NCBI GenBank assembly: GCA_035483935.1 | Contig: DATHPK010000140.1 | Location: 1 to 13,042 of the forward strand | Direction: 5' to 3' | Length of the DNA: 13,042 nt | Origin: Bog-473 sp035483935 | Lineage (GTDB): Bacteria; Actinomycetota; Acidimicrobiia; Acidimicrobiales; RAAP-2 | Part shown: positions 11,956 through 13,042 of the stretch, in pieces | How the letters are laid out: each line of letters opens with the position of its first letter | Numbering within the stretch: position 1 is the stretch's first letter | Notes under the pieces: model-generated | Databases searched by the model: none | Seen by the model: only the letters and a program-made list of their open reading frames with translations | Told to the model about the DNA's origin: nothing | Made by a program: the position numbers and the translations under genes

Positions 11956-13042
11956 TCACCCCTGGCCCGCGGCGTCCGAGGGCCGGCAGAAGAAGTCGGT
12001 GAAGGTGGTCTGCTCCTCGCTGATGTAGTAGGTGCCCGACTTGGTGCAGTGGGACACCGCCCATCGGAGATCGGGGTTGCGGGTCAGGGGGTTCGTCGCG
12101 ACGTTGACGAACGCCACGCGGCCCTCGCCCACGTAGCGGACGAACTGGGCCAGCGTCGGGGTGGGCGCCTCGCCGGTGTAGCCGCCGACCGGGAGGAATT
12201 CGTGCCCGGTGGCGAGGATGTCGCCGCTGGCGCCCAGCGTGGTCTCGATCACGTTTGCCGCGACGCCGGGCCGCAGGCGCGACGTGAATTGCGTCAGCAC
12301 CCTTTGCTGCTGACCGAGCGCGTCGGCATAGACCCGGGTCACATGGTCACGAGCCGCCGTGGCGTAGGGCGAGTCGAACGGGCCCAGCTGTTGCATCACG
12401 ACCAGGCCCGAGGCCCACGCGCCACCCAGGAGCATGGCCGCGACCGCCAGCACCGGCCCCACGGTGACGGCCCACACCGAGGCGTGGCGCGGCACCAGCG
12501 ACACGAAGAGGATGCCTGCCGCCAACCCACCCATGACGATCAGCGACGCGACGATCCAGCTGCGGACACCGACGTAGCCCGGGACGAGCGCGATCGCGGC
12601 CGCCACCGTGGCGAGCGCGGTGAGGGCGAGCAGGGCACGTGCTGCGCCCGAGCGTCGTCGTTGCCAGGCGAGACGCGCGCCGAAGGCGCAGAGTGCGGCC
12701 ACGGCCGGCACCAGCGCGGCGAGGTAGTAGGAGTTGATCAACCGCCCGCCGCTGAAGAAGCCGAACAGGAGCACGAGCCACGCGAGCCAGAGCACGACCG
12801 CGGCGCGGGGCGAATCGGTCCTCGGTTGGCGGCGCCGCACGACGAGGACAGCGACCGCCGACACCACCGCGGGTAGCAGGAGCCAGGCCCCGTCGTGGCC
12901 GAACGGGCCGTGCAGGAGGCGGTCCCAGGCCGGCCCGATGGCGGCGGTGGTGACGTGGTAGTCGGCCGAATAGTGCGCCAGCGTGATGATCCACTTCGAC
13001 GGCGGATGGCACCCGGCCCGGGAGAACAGGCCCGAGATGCCG
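11956..13042 (-). CDS. Polytopic membrane glycosyltransferase, GT39/ArnT-PMT-like (5' partial)
   Basis: The frame is open past the GTG at 12867 to the window edge, giving at least 362 residues; the N-terminus lies outside. Several hydrophobic segments are visible, including LLLPAVVSAVAVLVV, WLAWLVLLFGFFSGG, YYLAALVPAVAALCAFGARL, LLALTALATVAAAIALVP, LIVMGGLAAGILFVSLVP and VLAVAAMLLGGAWA. RLINSYYLAALVPAVAAL and the extracytoplasmic C-terminal part resemble actinobacterial dolichyl/polyprenyl-phosphate mannosyltransferase-like (ArnT/PMT_2) proteins, which transfer sugars from a lipid carrier. The last 150 residues form a soluble domain with two cysteines near the end. The catalytic acidic N-terminal loop is not in the window, so activity cannot be checked. 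The gene is convergent with the Ddn-like gene, with only 36 bp between the stops. Confidence 0.8.
   Translation of the reverse strand, partial: GISGLFSRAGCHPPSKWIITLAHYSADYHVTTAAIGPAWDRLLHGPFGHDGAWLLLPAVVSAVAVLVVRRRQPRTDSPRAAVVLWLAWLVLLFGFFSGGRLINSYYLAALVPAVAALCAFGARLAWQRRRSGAARALLALTALATVAAAIALVPGYVGVRSWIVASLIVMGGLAAGILFVSLVPRHASVWAVTVGPVLAVAAMLLGGAWASGLVVMQQLGPFDSPYATAARDHVTRVYADALGQQQRVLTQFTSRLRPGVAANVIETTLGASGDILATGHEFLPVGGYTGEAPTPTLAQFVRYVGEGRVAFVNVATNPLTRNPDLRWAVSHCTKSGTYYISEEQTTFTDFFCRPSDAAGQG

Noticed and set aside
12868..13042. Glycosyltransferase beginning at the GTG at 12867
   Set aside because: The frame remains open to the window edge and encodes plausible family sequence (membrane segment and aromatic residues), so the gene is truncated by the window and does not start there.

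Overview
The window is a GC-rich stretch with dense, mostly short-spaced genes. The gene content points to an actinobacterium: a deazaflavin (F420)-type nitroreductase-family protein, a PF04909 amidohydrolase, several enoyl-CoA hydratase-like proteins, a GT39-type membrane glycosyltransferase, and genes that appear leaderless. An Acidimicrobiia-like lineage is a guess; no rRNA or marker set allows a firm placement. I found no tRNA, rRNA, CRISPR array, insertion sequence, integrase or attachment site.

Layout. (1) 1-527: the 3' end of a membrane-anchored protein with a long Thr-rich tail. (2) 605-1462 (-): a crotonase-fold protein lacking both hydratase glutamates, divergent from (3) 1567-3863 (+): rlmN, a small TMEM254/DUF4499-like membrane protein, and a PdxI/YdbC-like aldo-keto reductase. 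(4) 4057-4896 (+): an exported or anchored SIMPL-domain protein, convergent with (5) a minus-strand block reading 8006 to 4928: PF04909 amidohydrolase, enoyl-CoA hydratase with both glutamates, and alpha/beta hydrolase. A 16-bp palindrome lies just upstream of this block and could be a repressor site. (6) 8258-8947 (-): an intact clpP, divergent across about 100 bp from (7) 9049-10030 (+): a small HTH regulator overlapping by 8 nt a ClpP-fold protein that has lost the catalytic Ser, His and oxyanion glycines. (8) 10092-11919 (+): carboxymuconolactone-decarboxylase-fold protein, SDR dehydrogenase and Ddn-like F420 protein, probably one operon. (9) 11956-13042 (-): the 3' part of a polytopic GT39/ArnT-like glycosyltransferase running off the window.

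How the genes may work together. The amidohydrolase/hydratase/hydrolase block and the CMD/SDR/Ddn block look like pieces of acyl-CoA or cyclic-compound catabolism, but the substrate cannot be read from sequence. The most unusual part is the regulator/pseudo-ClpP/ClpP locus. One AT-rich patch with an imperfect palindrome carries -10-like elements for both directions, so the HTH protein could control its own operon and the active clpP. The pseudo-ClpP could join or modulate the ClpP complex, as inactive ClpP paralogues (ClpR) do elsewhere. That is a hypothesis, not a demonstrated system.
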